DNA of 59,222 nucleotides from Clostridia bacterium (GCA_029098305.1 JAQXOB010000024.1:1-59222); one strand, 5' to 3'. Counted from the stretch's first letter, positions 37,723 to 46,011 are shown. Program-made: numbers and translations. Notes: generated from the sequence alone by a model not told the origin.

Positions 37723-40296
37723 TTATTTTTTTGCATCAAACCATGTTTTGCCGATAGCGGCATCTGCAGGTAAAGCGACGTTTAGCTTTACTGCGTTTTG
37801 CATTTCTTCTTCAAGGATAGATTTGACTTGGGCACATTCATTTTCAGGCGCTTCTACTATAAGCTCATCGTGTATTTGAAGTATAAGCTTTGCCTTTAGT
37901 CCTTCTGACTCAAGGCGTTGACTCACTTTTATCATTGCTATTTTTATTATATCGGCGGCTGTACCCTGAATCGGCATATTTCTTGCGACTCTCTCTCCAA
38001 ACGAGCGTGTAACAAAATTACTGCTCTTTAACTCTGGCAAAAATCTTCTTCTGCCGAACATTGTGGTTACATAGCCATCTTCTTTTGCTTTTTCGGCAAT
38101 ATACCTCATATAATTATCAATTCCGCTATAGTGAGCAAGGTAGGATTTTATATATTCGTCAGCTTCTTTTCTTGTGACACCGATATCTTTAGCGAGGCTA
38201 AACGCTCCGATACCATACACAATACCAAAATTAACAGCTTTTGCACGAGAACGAAGCTGAGAAGTAGTCATGTTCAGCGGAATACCAAACACTTGTGATG
38301 CAGTGATTGCATGGATATCATCACCACTGCTAAATCCATCAATCATATTTTTATCATTAGAAATATGAGCAAGCACACGAAGCTCTATCTGCGAGTAGTC
38401 TGCGTCTACAAGCATACAGCCATCCTTAGCTCTAAAAAACTTTCTGAATTCTTTGCCTACTTCAGTTCTTACAGGAATGTTTTGCAAGTTTGGTTCGGTA
38501 GAGCTAATTCTTCCTGTTCTGGTTTCTGTTTGGTTAAAGCTGGAGTGTATGCGACCATCATCAGATATCACCTTGAGCAAACCATCGCAATATGTCGACT
38601 TTAGCTTGCATAGTCCACGATATTCTATCACAGGCTCGATTATCGGATGAGAATATTTGAGTCCTTCTAATACATCAGCATTTGTTGAATAGCCTGTTTT
38701 TGTCTTTTTACCGGCTGGCAAGCCTAGCTTTACAAAAAGAATTTCACCTAGCTGTTTTGGAGAGTTTATGTTAAACTCGCATCCTGCAAGGTCATAGATT
38801 TGCTGTTTATAGGCACTTATTTTTTCTTCTAGGATAATACCATAATTTTTTATGCCATCAGCATCTATGCCAAATCCCTGAAGCTCCATATCTGCCAAAA
38901 CTTTGGCTAGTGGCATTTCTATATCATAAAAAAGCTTGTCTGCACCCAAACTTATCAGTTTATTATCGAGAGTTTCTTTTAGATATGGTAATGCAGCACA
39001 GATTTTGGCATTTTCTTCATCACAGCCAGTTACTATGGGTAGAGCAATATTGTATTCGGCACAAAGATTGCTAAGCTGATAATCGCTTGCAGATGGTTTT
39101 AAAATATATGCAGCCAGTTCTATATCAAAGCTGATATCAGCAGGTGATATATCAAGCTTCTTCAGAGCTTTGTAAAGTGTTTTTGTATTTGTGGTAGTCT
39201 TTTTTATTTCGGTATTTTCAAAGAAGCTTTTTAGGTTGTCAATATCAGGAGCAACCTTTATTATGCTGTTTTTATAATTGATTAAGAGTGAAATTAGGTT
39301 TTCATTTTTATCAAAATCTGCAAGGAAGAAAGCATCTTTTATATCTTTCGGAAAATCTTTGTTTTCGCTAAAAGTGAAGATAATTTCCTCTTGCTTTTCT
39401 ACTTTCTGCTCTTCTGCAGATGTGACAGGAGAGATGTCCATCTTTTTCATTATGGAGAAAAGCTCTAGCTCGGTCATTATTCTGCCGGCTTTGCTGATAT
39501 CTTTATTGCAATCCGAAAAGCTGTTAATATTGCGGTCTATTGGTGCGGATCGACATATCTCACCCAATTTTCTGCTTATTTTGGCAGAGCTTTCACCATT
39601 TATGAGCTTAGTTTTCATTCCCGCTTTAATATCGAGGGAGTCTAAATTGCTATAAATATAATCTATGGTGCCATACTTTTGAATCAGATCTGCGGCACCT
39701 TTTTTACCTATACCTGCCACACCGGGAATATTATCAGAGGTGTCGCCTTGCAGTGCTTTTATTTCTATCAAACCGGCAGGTGATACACCATATTCTTCAA
39801 GAATTTTGTCTGTATCATACAGGTTGGTTTCAGGACGACCGCCCTTTGTGGTAGCAAGGCTTACAGAAGTATATTCACCTACAAGCTGTAGACTATCTCT
39901 GTCACCGGTAGCTATAATGCATTGCATTTTGTTGTTTTCACATTCATCAGACAACGTGCCCAGTATATCGTCAGCTTCGAAGCCTTCACACTCTATCAGC
40001 TTATAGCCTAGCGCACCAAGTAGCTCCTTAAGAACAGGAAACTGCTGTGCAAGCTCCTCGGGCATACCATGGCGATTTGCCTTATATTCTGGGTATGCAA
40101 GATGTCTGAAGGTGGGTGAGCGCATATCAAAGGCAATTGCCACATGATCAGGCGAATATTGTTCCTCGAGCTTTAGCAGAATTGTCATAAATCCATATAT
40201 AGCATTTGTGAATTTGCCATCTTTGGTGGTCAGAGCTTTTATACCATAAAATGCTCGGTTTATTATACTGTTTCCGTCAATAGCAAGTAAAGTCAT
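37723..40296 (-). CDS. polA: DNA polymerase I (proofreading domain degenerate)
   Basis: 857 residues. N-terminal 5'-3' exonuclease/flap domain (LLAIDGNSIINRAFYG, GFEADDILGT, GDTSDNIPGV), a central 3'-5' exonuclease-fold domain (about 290-470), and a C-terminal polymerase (VDADYSQIELR, RSRAKAVNFGIVYG, LILQIHDELIVE). I cannot find the DxE of motif Exo I nor the YxxxD of Exo III, so proofreading is probably lost, as in Bacillus Pol I. Roles are Okazaki fragment processing and repair. The ImmA-like gene stops 29 bases before polA with no terminator between. Confidence 0.96.
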   Translation of the reverse strand: MTLLAIDGNSIINRAFYGIKALTTKDGKFTNAIYGFMTILLKLEEQYSPDHVAIAFDMRSPTFRHLAYPEYKANRHGMPEELAQQFPVLKELLGALGYKLIECEGFEADDILGTLSDECENNKMQCIIATGDRDSLQLVGEYTSVSLATTKGGRPETNLYDTDKILEEYGVSPAGLIEIKALQGDTSDNIPGVAGIGKKGAADLIQKYGTIDYIYSNLDSLDIKAGMKTKLINGESSAKISRKLGEICRSAPIDRNINSFSDCNKDISKAGRIMTELELFSIMKKMDISPVTSAEEQKVEKQEEIIFTFSENKDFPKDIKDAFFLADFDKNENLISLLINYKNSIIKVAPDIDNLKSFFENTEIKKTTTNTKTLYKALKKLDISPADISFDIELAAYILKPSASDYQLSNLCAEYNIALPIVTGCDEENAKICAALPYLKETLDNKLISLGADKLFYDIEMPLAKVLADMELQGFGIDADGIKNYGIILEEKISAYKQQIYDLAGCEFNINSPKQLGEILFVKLGLPAGKKTKTGYSTNADVLEGLKYSHPIIEPVIEYRGLCKLKSTYCDGLLKVISDDGRIHSSFNQTETRTGRISSTEPNLQNIPVRTEVGKEFRKFFRAKDGCMLVDADYSQIELRVLAHISNDKNMIDGFSSGDDIHAITASQVFGIPLNMTTSQLRSRAKAVNFGIVYGIGAFSLAKDIGVTRKEADEYIKSYLAHYSGIDNYMRYIAEKAKEDGYVTTMFGRRRFLPELKSSNFVTRSFGERVARNMPIQGTAADIIKIAMIKVSQRLESEGLKAKLILQIHDELIVEAPENECAQVKSILEEEMQNAVKLNVALPADAAIGKTWFDAKK

Positions 40297-40325
40297 AGGG
40301 TATTGTCCTTTCCTATACTGTAATA

Positions 40326-40772
40326 TTATTGAATCTCATACCTTAGTTTAACATAATATTCCGGAATTGAAAAGAGGGAAGATATATCATGCAACTCTAA
40401 AGTATTGTTACAAATATTCTTTTTAACCTCGTTATCATCAATTATCAGGCACGCTGCAAACATATCTGCTTCTTTTTCAAAGAATGGCATAGAAAAATTC
40501 GTGTTTTTTTCTAAGTCAAGGCAATTTAGTCCGTTATGAAGTATAGCATGGCCCAGCTCGTGCGAACATACTACACGCTTGATACCATCATCTAGTGATG
40601 AACTTAAAATAATTGTATTTTGCCCGTGTAGTATAGTATAGATTCCGTTTACTGATTTTGGAAGATCACATTTCAAAACTATTATACCCATTTCTTCACA
40701 AAGTTCAAAGGGATTACGAGTGCCATAATAGTCTATTATGCTATTTACTTTGTCAAGAATTCTTTCAACCAT
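40326..40772 (-). CDS. ImmA/IrrE-type metallopeptidase
   Basis: 148 residues with the zinc motif HELGH (in VVCSHELGHAILH) and a downstream conserved FEKEADMFAACLI helix. In ICEBs1 of Bacillus, ImmA cleaves the repressor ImmR on DNA damage. The upstream neighbour here is an XRE-type repressor, the same pairing. It lies between that repressor gene and polA. Confidence 0.9.
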   Translation of the reverse strand: MVERILDKVNSIIDYYGTRNPFELCEEMGIIVLKCDLPKSVNGIYTILHGQNTIILSSSLDDGIKRVVCSHELGHAILHNGLNCLDLEKNTNFSMPFFEKEADMFAACLIIDDNEVKKNICNNTLELHDISSLFSIPEYYVKLRYEIQ

Positions 40773-40776
40773 CAGA

Positions 40777-41163
40777 TCACTCCTTTTCCTTTGAACGTCG
40801 CAAAGCTACCTCACCTGCTATCTTAATAGCCTCACATATTTTTGAAATATCATCCTGAGACATAGGAGTGCCATTGTACATTAGACCTTTTTGAAGTTCA
40901 AGTTGAGTAGTGAGGTCATCAATTACATCAAGCACTTCTTTGCTTTTAACAGAGTCATATGAATCTAGTCCAAGGAGAAAATCGGTGCTGACATCTAACA
41001 ACGATGCTATTTTTAATAGTATATCGCCGTCAGGATTCCTTTTATCTTGTTCATACATACCGATACATGATGCAGATACGTTAAGCTTTTCTGCAAGCTC
41101 CTTTTGTGTGAAGCCTTTCACCTTTCTCATATGCCTAAGTTGTTTTCCAAAGCTAACAGCCAT
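40777..41163 (-). CDS. XRE-family transcriptional repressor (ImmR-like)
   Basis: 128 residues; GGAGGTGA upstream. The N-terminal HTH (GKQLRHMRKVKGFTQKELAEKLNVSASCIGMYEQ) is followed by a helical C-terminal part. Four bases separate it from the metallopeptidase gene, so the two form an ImmR-ImmA pair. It is divergent from the gene at 41427, with operator-like palindromes between. Confidence 0.9.
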   Translation of the reverse strand: MAVSFGKQLRHMRKVKGFTQKELAEKLNVSASCIGMYEQDKRNPDGDILLKIASLLDVSTDFLLGLDSYDSVKSKEVLDVIDDLTTQLELQKGLMYNGTPMSQDDISKICEAIKIAGEVALRRSKEKE

Positions 41164-41183
41164 AGTTTAATCACCTCCACATT

Positions 41184-41209
41184 TTGTGTATAAATATTAT
41201 ATAACACAA
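41184..41209. promoter_or_regulatory. Inverted repeat, probable operator next to the ImmR-like gene
   Basis: TTGTGTATA (41184-41192) and TATAACACAA (41200-41209) form an imperfect palindrome just upstream of the repressor gene. ACACAA recurs before the divergent gene at about 41402. Confidence 0.5.
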
Positions 41210-41304
41210 TGTGTGTGATTTCAACTAGGAAACTAGAAACATAACTTTTATGTTCCTGTATAAGTACATAAAAACATTAATGTTGAAAAATATTCACAAA
41301 AAGA

Positions 41305-41332
41305 TTGAAAAACGTGTTATTTTAAGTAAAAT
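41305..41332 (+). promoter_or_regulatory. Promoter of the divergent small genes
   Basis: TTGAAA (41305-41310), 16 bases, TAAAAT (41327-41332). Confidence 0.6.
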
Positions 41333-41378
41333 AAAAGCGTAACTTAAAGATTTATGTGAAGTTGCGAGAAAATGGGTA

Positions 41379-41395
41379 GTGCGAATTATACGCAC
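41379..41395. promoter_or_regulatory. Palindrome in the leader of the divergent small genes
   Basis: GTGCG (41379-41383) and CGCAC (41391-41395) are exact inverted repeats around 7 bases, placed between the promoter and the ATG at 41427. Confidence 0.45.
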
Positions 41396-41426
41396 AATAT
41401 AACACAAAACGTGTAGGAGGGTAAAA

Positions 41427-41657
41427 ATGCAGTATAAGGTTTGGGCTACTGAGTACAGAGATCAGGAGAGAATTTTAAAGGAGAAAATAGACCTGTTAAA
41501 GGCAGAAAGAAGACTTGTTCAGACCAGTGAAAAGAGAATAAGACTAGAGGAGAGGATATATATATTGTATGGTATGTATCTTGATTGCAAGCACACGGCA
41601 GAGATTATTGAGAGGAGGGCACAATGTGAGCAGGAAGAGTCGTTATTCGGAGCATGA
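41427..41657 (+). CDS. Small coiled-coil protein of unknown function
   Basis: 76 residues with strong GGAGGG before the ATG. The sequence is almost entirely charged helix (DQERILKEKIDLLKAERRL...), a short coiled coil. It overlaps the next gene by 32 bases and is divergent from the ImmR-like repressor, an arrangement usual in phages and conjugative elements. Family not recognised. Confidence 0.75.
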   Translation: MQYKVWATEYRDQERILKEKIDLLKAERRLVQTSEKRIRLEERIYILYGMYLDCKHTAEIIERRAQCEQEESLFGA

Positions 41658-41919
41658 TATGGAGGTTTATTCGTTTCAGCATTATTTATCGGGTGGTACC
41701 AACGATAAGCAGAGAGAAAAAATGAAAAGGTTTATACTTAAAGCACTTGATATAGAGCTTACTCCACGTCAAAAACAGTGTATCTATGAATATTATATAA
41801 ATGAAAAAAAGATGAAAGATGTAGCAAAGGATGTTGGTCTATGCATCTCTACGGTATCATTTCATATAAGTCAGGGTATGAAAAAAATACAAAGGCGCGC
41901 TGAGTATATAAGATGTTAA
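41626..41919 (+). CDS. Sigma-70 region 4-like HTH protein
   Basis: 97 residues. GTG 41626 is chosen because GAGGAGGG lies 7 bases upstream; the in-frame ATG 41569 has no site and overlaps the previous gene more. The C-terminal half is an HTH (LTPRQKQCIYEYYINEKKMKDVAKDVG...STVSFHISQGMKKIQRR) like sigma region 4 or LuxR. Such short sigma-like proteins are frequent in phages and integrative elements of Clostridia. Probably under the ImmR-like repressor. Confidence 0.8.
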   Translation: MSRKSRYSEHDMEVYSFQHYLSGGTNDKQREKMKRFILKALDIELTPRQKQCIYEYYINEKKMKDVAKDVGLCISTVSFHISQGMKKIQRRAEYIRC

Positions 41920-41959
41920 ATGAATTGTGTCTGATAGTATTCAAACGGTATATTTTTTC

Positions 41960-41988
41960 TTGACAAATCAGTGTCAATGTTGTAAAAT
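41960..41988 (+). promoter_or_regulatory. Promoter of tRNA-Ser (CGA)
   Basis: TTGACA (41960-41965), 17 bases, TAAAAT (41983-41988). Confidence 0.85.
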
Positions 41989-41999
41989 ATCTGTGCTTT

Positions 42000-42091
42000 G
42001 GAGATGTACCCAAGCGGCTGAAGGGTCCGGCTTCGAACACCGGTAGGTCGGTAACGCCGACGCGAGAGTTCAAATCTCTCCATCTCCGCCA
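42000..42091 (+). tRNA. tRNA-Ser (CGA)
   Basis: Acceptor GGAGATG (42000-42006) pairs with CATCTCC (42081-42087); long variable arm; CCA encoded at 42089-42091. The anticodon loop TTCGAAC gives CGA. The closing pair of the anticodon stem (31-39) is a C-A mismatch. Confidence 0.93.
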
Positions 42092-42092
42092 G

Positions 42093-42131
42093 AAAAAGAC
42101 CGATGCTTTGTATTAAAGCATAGGTCTTTTT
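42093..42131 (+). terminator. Terminator of tRNA-Ser (CGA)
   Basis: AAAAAGACC (42093-42101) pairs with GGTCTTTTT (42123-42131), with an inner ATGCTTT/AAAGCAT stem. Repeat copy 2 begins about four bases after the T run. Confidence 0.88.
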
Positions 42132-42134
42132 CAA

Positions 42135-42313
42135 CGAAATAAATCCCTTTCGGGATTTGTGAAATACGCTACGCATGTGAAATATTGCTATTCAATGTGA
42201 AATGCCTGCGGGCGTGAGGGGATTTATTTCACTTCACTTGATGCGTCAGCATCAAATTTCACAATTTTAATAGGAAATTATTTCACATTTGCCGTAAGGA
42301 AAAATATTTCACT
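42135..42313. repeat. Branched palindromic repeat, copy 2
   Basis: Same layout as copy 1: GAAATAAATCCC start, hairpin ATCCC-TTTC-GGGAT, GTGAAAT spacers, GCC-TGCG-GGC, closing GGGATTTATTTC, then TTGATGC-GTCA-GCATCAA and ATTTCAC spacers. One hairpin has AATTT/AAATT where copy 1 has AATTC/GAATT, a compensatory change. The last hairpin is decayed. Confidence 0.9.
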
Positions 42314-42387
42314 TTCCACTGCAACTTTGATATAAGATTCCAGTTATTTTCTATTCATGGCATAGTGATAGAAAAGGTGGCGATTGT

Positions 42388-42720
42388 ATGATTTCTTTTA
42401 ATGATATTAAAAAATTGTTTTCTTATAATTTGGAAGGAAAGTCTTGCATTGAAATTGAGTTTTTGGTGAAAGGAGAACCAATATATCAATCTTGTTGGAT
42501 GGGCAAAATGCCTGACAGAGAAAACAAAGAAAAAGAAGTATATTGGTATGGATTAGTGCCGGATGCCTCCGAAGCGTACGATTACGATAACTTTCGTGAT
42601 TTTTCAACCGCTTCTGTATTCCATGGGAAATCACTGAAAGAAACTTGGGAGAAAATTGAGATTTTGTCGATAGATGGGTGTGATCCCAAAGAGCGTCTTT
42701 TAGCATACTGTACCCACTAA
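42388..42720 (+). CDS. Orphan protein flanked by two repeat copies
   Basis: 110 residues; GGTGG is upstream of the ATG. Acidic, soluble and Trp/Tyr-rich (SCWMGKMPDRENKEKEVYWYGLVPD, DYDNFRDFSTASVF, CDPKERLLAYC), with no signal or membrane segment. I do not know the family; size and composition resemble small immunity-type proteins. Repeat copies 2 and 3, in the same orientation, lie about 75 bases on either side. Confidence 0.7.
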   Translation: MISFNDIKKLFSYNLEGKSCIEIEFLVKGEPIYQSCWMGKMPDRENKEKEVYWYGLVPDASEAYDYDNFRDFSTASVFHGKSLKETWEKIEILSIDGCDPKERLLAYCTH

Positions 42721-42789
42721 AATGACTTTGCATCCACTTGCTTCAAAAGGGAGTGTATTTGTATCAAAACTAGGGATAGTCTTTTTCAA

Positions 42790-42968
42790 CGAAATAAAAT
42801 CCCTTGCGGGATTTGTGAAATACGCTACGCGTGTGAAATATTGCTACGCAATGTGAAATGCCTGCGGGCGTGAGGGGATTTATTTCACTTCACTTGATGC
42901 GTCAGCATTAAATTTCACAATTCCCGAAGTGAATTATTTCACCGTGAGCGTGAGCAAACGATTTCACT
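42790..42968. repeat. Branched palindromic repeat, copy 3
   Basis: Very like copy 2 in its first 110 bases (ATCCC-TTGC-GGGAT, ACGC-TAC-GCGT, ATTGC-TAC-GCAAT, GCC-TGCG-GGC, GGGATTTATTTC). The right half diverges: the last hairpin is replaced by an unrelated one (CCGTGAGCG...). It keeps the TCTTTTTCAACGAAAT lead-in of copy 2, which in copy 2 is the T run of a terminator, although here the rest of that terminator is missing. Confidence 0.9.
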
Positions 42969-43016
42969 AAAAGAAGCGAGAATTTAAGATTATACACAAA
43001 ACTGTCGAAGATAAAA

Positions 43017-43058
43017 AAGCATCTGTTCCTTCTCGGATTTGAAAAGGAACAGATGCTT
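43017..43058 (-). terminator. Terminator of the purine permease gene
   Basis: 15-bp perfect stem (43017-43031 with 43044-43058), then a T run on the minus strand. Confidence 0.88.
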
Positions 43059-43087
43059 GTGTTTATATTAGAACCATTTTCGATAAA

Positions 43088-44488
43088 TTACCTCGATACA
43101 AAGAACATTATAACAAATAATATACCGATGATCCATGTGCCGATGTTGATATCCTTAAATCTCTTTGAGAAGAGCTTTATTAGAATATATGAAAGAAGAC
43201 CAAATGCAATGCCGTATGATATATTATAAGTGAATGGCATGATTGAAATTGTAAAAAATGCAGGAACAGCATTTGATGGATCGCTCCAGTCTATGTCTTT
43301 TATGCTGCTCATCATTAATATACCTACATAAACTAGTGCGGCGGCTGTAGCACATTCAGGTATCAGGGCTGCGAACGGTGCAAAGAACATGGCAATGAAG
43401 AAGAACATAGCTGTAAATATAGAAGTGAGTCCTGTACGGCCACCTTCTGCCACGCCGGCGGAAGATTCCACAAATGAGGTAACTGTGCAATTTCCGAAAA
43501 CTGCACCTGTGCAGGTGGCAATAGCATCAGATAGCATTGCTTTATTCATTCGAGGTACATTTCCGTCTTTATCGAGAATACCTCCTACAGAGCAAGCACC
43601 ATAGAGTGTACCCAAAGTATCAAACATATCTATCATACACATGGCAAGCCCGCTTGCGAGCAAAGTGATTACAAAACTTCCCACACCATTAGCATTTATA
43701 TATGCTGAAAAATCAAAACCCTCTGTAAATACCTTTGCAAAAGATAAATTAAAGAAGTCTTTAAATGGTTGAACAATATTTAAAGATAAATTGCCTTCAA
43801 TATTTGTTTTAAAGAAATCAGGTACAGTTAATAATCCTAGTGCATAATATAGAACAGTGCCTAGGAGTATTCCAAAAAATACAGCACCACGAACTTTCAT
43901 TTTGCTGAGCGCACCTATTAAAACTATGGCGAGTATTGTGATAAAAATAGGAAGTATCTCCGCCCATGTTGTTTGATTGTATAGAAGATTAAAGGAATGA
44001 AGGTCTACCAGCGTGGATTCGCTGTTTACTATAAGACCAGTGTTTTGAAAGCCAAGGAAGGCAATAAACAAGCCTATACCGGAAGATATTGCCGCTTTGA
44101 CAGCGTGTGGGATAGAACCAAAAATTGCTTTTCTAAGCCCTGTTACAGTAAGAAGAACAAAAAGAAGACCATCAAAAAGAACTATAACAAGTGTGTTAGC
44201 ATATGAAAAATGCATTATATTGCAGATTGTGTATACAAAAAATGCATTTAGTCCCATGCCAGGTGCCTGTGCCAATGGGAGATTGGCAAGTAATCCTATT
44301 AGCACAGAGCCTATAATTGCCGAGAGTGCGGTTGATATATATATAGCTCCGTATGTGACAGGGTTTCCCTCAATGTCTGTGAACATTCCTGCATTTACCA
44401 TGAGGATATATGCCATAGACATAAATGTTGTGAGTCCGGCAAGTAGCTCGGTTTTGACAGTAGTGTGATTTTCTTTTAGTTTAAACAA
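43088..44488 (-). CDS. NCS2-family purine permease (AzgA/PbuG type)
   Basis: 466 residues with about 12-13 membrane segments. The start KTELLAGLTTFMSMAYILMVN and the core APGMGLNAFFVYT mark the AzgA/PbuG branch, which imports guanine, hypoxanthine or adenine by proton symport. This would supply purines for the xanthine dehydrogenase encoded 6 kb away, though the genes are not linked. I looked upstream (44489-44650) for a purine riboswitch and saw none, only AT-rich sequence. Confidence 0.92.
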   Translation of the reverse strand: MFKLKENHTTVKTELLAGLTTFMSMAYILMVNAGMFTDIEGNPVTYGAIYISTALSAIIGSVLIGLLANLPLAQAPGMGLNAFFVYTICNIMHFSYANTLVIVLFDGLLFVLLTVTGLRKAIFGSIPHAVKAAISSGIGLFIAFLGFQNTGLIVNSESTLVDLHSFNLLYNQTTWAEILPIFITILAIVLIGALSKMKVRGAVFFGILLGTVLYYALGLLTVPDFFKTNIEGNLSLNIVQPFKDFFNLSFAKVFTEGFDFSAYINANGVGSFVITLLASGLAMCMIDMFDTLGTLYGACSVGGILDKDGNVPRMNKAMLSDAIATCTGAVFGNCTVTSFVESSAGVAEGGRTGLTSIFTAMFFFIAMFFAPFAALIPECATAAALVYVGILMMSSIKDIDWSDPSNAVPAFFTISIMPFTYNISYGIAFGLLSYILIKLFSKRFKDINIGTWIIGILFVIMFFVSR

Positions 44489-44657
44489 TGTTCACCACTC
44501 CTATTAAGTATTTTTGAAAACAATTAACAATTGTTTCATATATTATATATTATTTATATGCAAAAAAACAACAAGATTTATAAAATTTAATAAAAAAAAC
44601 AGAAAATATATTATAAATTTATCCATAGTATTTATCTATTAAATGAAATTATAATTA

Positions 44658-44686
44658 TTGACATTTTTTGAAATATAATGTATCAT
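44658..44686 (+). promoter_or_regulatory. Promoter of the glutamate dehydrogenase gene
   Basis: TTGACA (44658-44663), 17 bases, TATCAT (44681-44686). Confidence 0.7.
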
Positions 44687-44732
44687 TTTCTTGTTGGGTA
44701 ACAACAATTTATTTAATTGGAGGTCTTTTGAA

Positions 44733-45986
44733 TTGAAGGCTTATAACGCATATGACAATTTCTTGGCTGTTATGGATAAAGCAGCCACAACATTAGGTTT
44801 AGATGAGAATGATTATATTACTTTGAGATATCCTGAGAGAGAACTCAAAGTTTCCTGTCCTGTTAAGATGGATGATGGAAGTATAAAGGTTTTTGAAGGC
44901 TACCGTGTGCAACACTCTAGTGTGAGAGGCCCATGCAAGGGTGGTATCAGATATCACGAAGAGGTTGATGATAATGAGGTTAAGGCGCTGGCTGCATGGA
45001 TGAGCTTTAAGTGCGCAGTTGCTAATATTCCATATGGTGGAGCAAAGGGTGGTATCAAGGTTAATCCACAGGAATTGTCTTTGGGTGAGCTTGAGCGTCT
45101 TACACGCAGATTTACCTCTATGATAGCCCCAATTATTGGGCCGGAAAGAGATATCCCTGCTCCGGATGTTAATACAAATGCTCAGATTATGGGCTGGATT
45201 ATGGATACATATAGCGTGCAAAAGGGATTTGCATCTCCCGGAGTAGTAACTGGTAAGCCTTTAGAGATAGGCGGCTCTAAGGGAAGAGCAGAGGCAACGG
45301 GCAGAGGTGTTATGTTTGCTACTGTTATGCTTCTTGAAAAGCTTGATATTGACGTTAAGAATTGCAAAATAGCTGTGCAGGGCATGGGAAATGTAGGCTC
45401 TATCGCCGCAAAGCTTCTCTATGATAGGGGCGCAAAAATCGTTGCTGTAAGTGATGTTAGTGGCGGTGTATATGATGAGAATGGCTTGCCATTTGACGAG
45501 ATATACGCTCATGTTAGCCAGAGAAAGCTCTTATCAGACTATAAAAATGATAACTTAAAGAGGATCTCTAATAAAGAACTTCTTACCTGTGATTGTGATG
45601 TGCTTGTTCCTGCAGCATTGCAAAATCAGATTACAACAGAGAACGCAGCAGACATTAAAGCAAAATACATCATTGAGGGCGCTAATGGCCCTGTGTCAGT
45701 TGATGCTGATGAAATCCTTGAAAAGAACGGAGTTATCGTAGTACCTGATATACTTGCAAATTCTGGTGGTGTTGTTGTTTCTTACTTTGAGTGGGTGCAA
45801 AATCTTCAGTCTTTCTATTGGGAAGAAGACCATGTAAACGAGCTTTTGAAGAACAATATCACAAGCTCATTTAATGAGGTTTGGGAGCTTTCTAAGGAGT
45901 ACAAAACGTCTATGCGTCTAGCTGCATATATGGTTGCTCTCAAGAGAATAGTTGCTGTTAGAAATATCAGAGGAATTTGTCCTTAA
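44733..45986 (+). CDS. gdhA: Glutamate dehydrogenase (Glu/Leu/Phe/Val family)
   Basis: 417 residues with a TTG start at 44733, about 8 bases after GGAGGT; the upstream in-frame TTG 44691 has no ribosome site. Catalytic lysines in KGGIRYH and GGAKGGI, Asp in PAPDVNT, and the nucleotide fold VQGMGNVGS are present. It is close to the shorter 415-residue NAD-type enzymes, which deaminate glutamate to 2-oxoglutarate, often in amino-acid fermentation. Cofactor choice cannot be settled by eye. Confidence 0.93.
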   Translation: MKAYNAYDNFLAVMDKAATTLGLDENDYITLRYPERELKVSCPVKMDDGSIKVFEGYRVQHSSVRGPCKGGIRYHEEVDDNEVKALAAWMSFKCAVANIPYGGAKGGIKVNPQELSLGELERLTRRFTSMIAPIIGPERDIPAPDVNTNAQIMGWIMDTYSVQKGFASPGVVTGKPLEIGGSKGRAEATGRGVMFATVMLLEKLDIDVKNCKIAVQGMGNVGSIAAKLLYDRGAKIVAVSDVSGGVYDENGLPFDEIYAHVSQRKLLSDYKNDNLKRISNKELLTCDCDVLVPAALQNQITTENAADIKAKYIIEGANGPVSVDADEILEKNGVIVVPDILANSGGVVVSYFEWVQNLQSFYWEEDHVNELLKNNITSSFNEVWELSKEYKTSMRLAAYMVALKRIVAVRNIRGICP

Positions 45987-46011
45987 ATATTAATTATTAA
46001 AATAAAAAAAT

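Noticed and set aside
41849-42176. Minus-strand ORFs over the tRNA-Ser (CGA) region
   Set aside because: Antisense to a tRNA and its terminator; not genes.
44489-44690. Purine riboswitch upstream of the NCS2 permease
   Set aside because: No conserved three-way-junction or loop sequences; only AT-rich DNA and a short inverted repeat.
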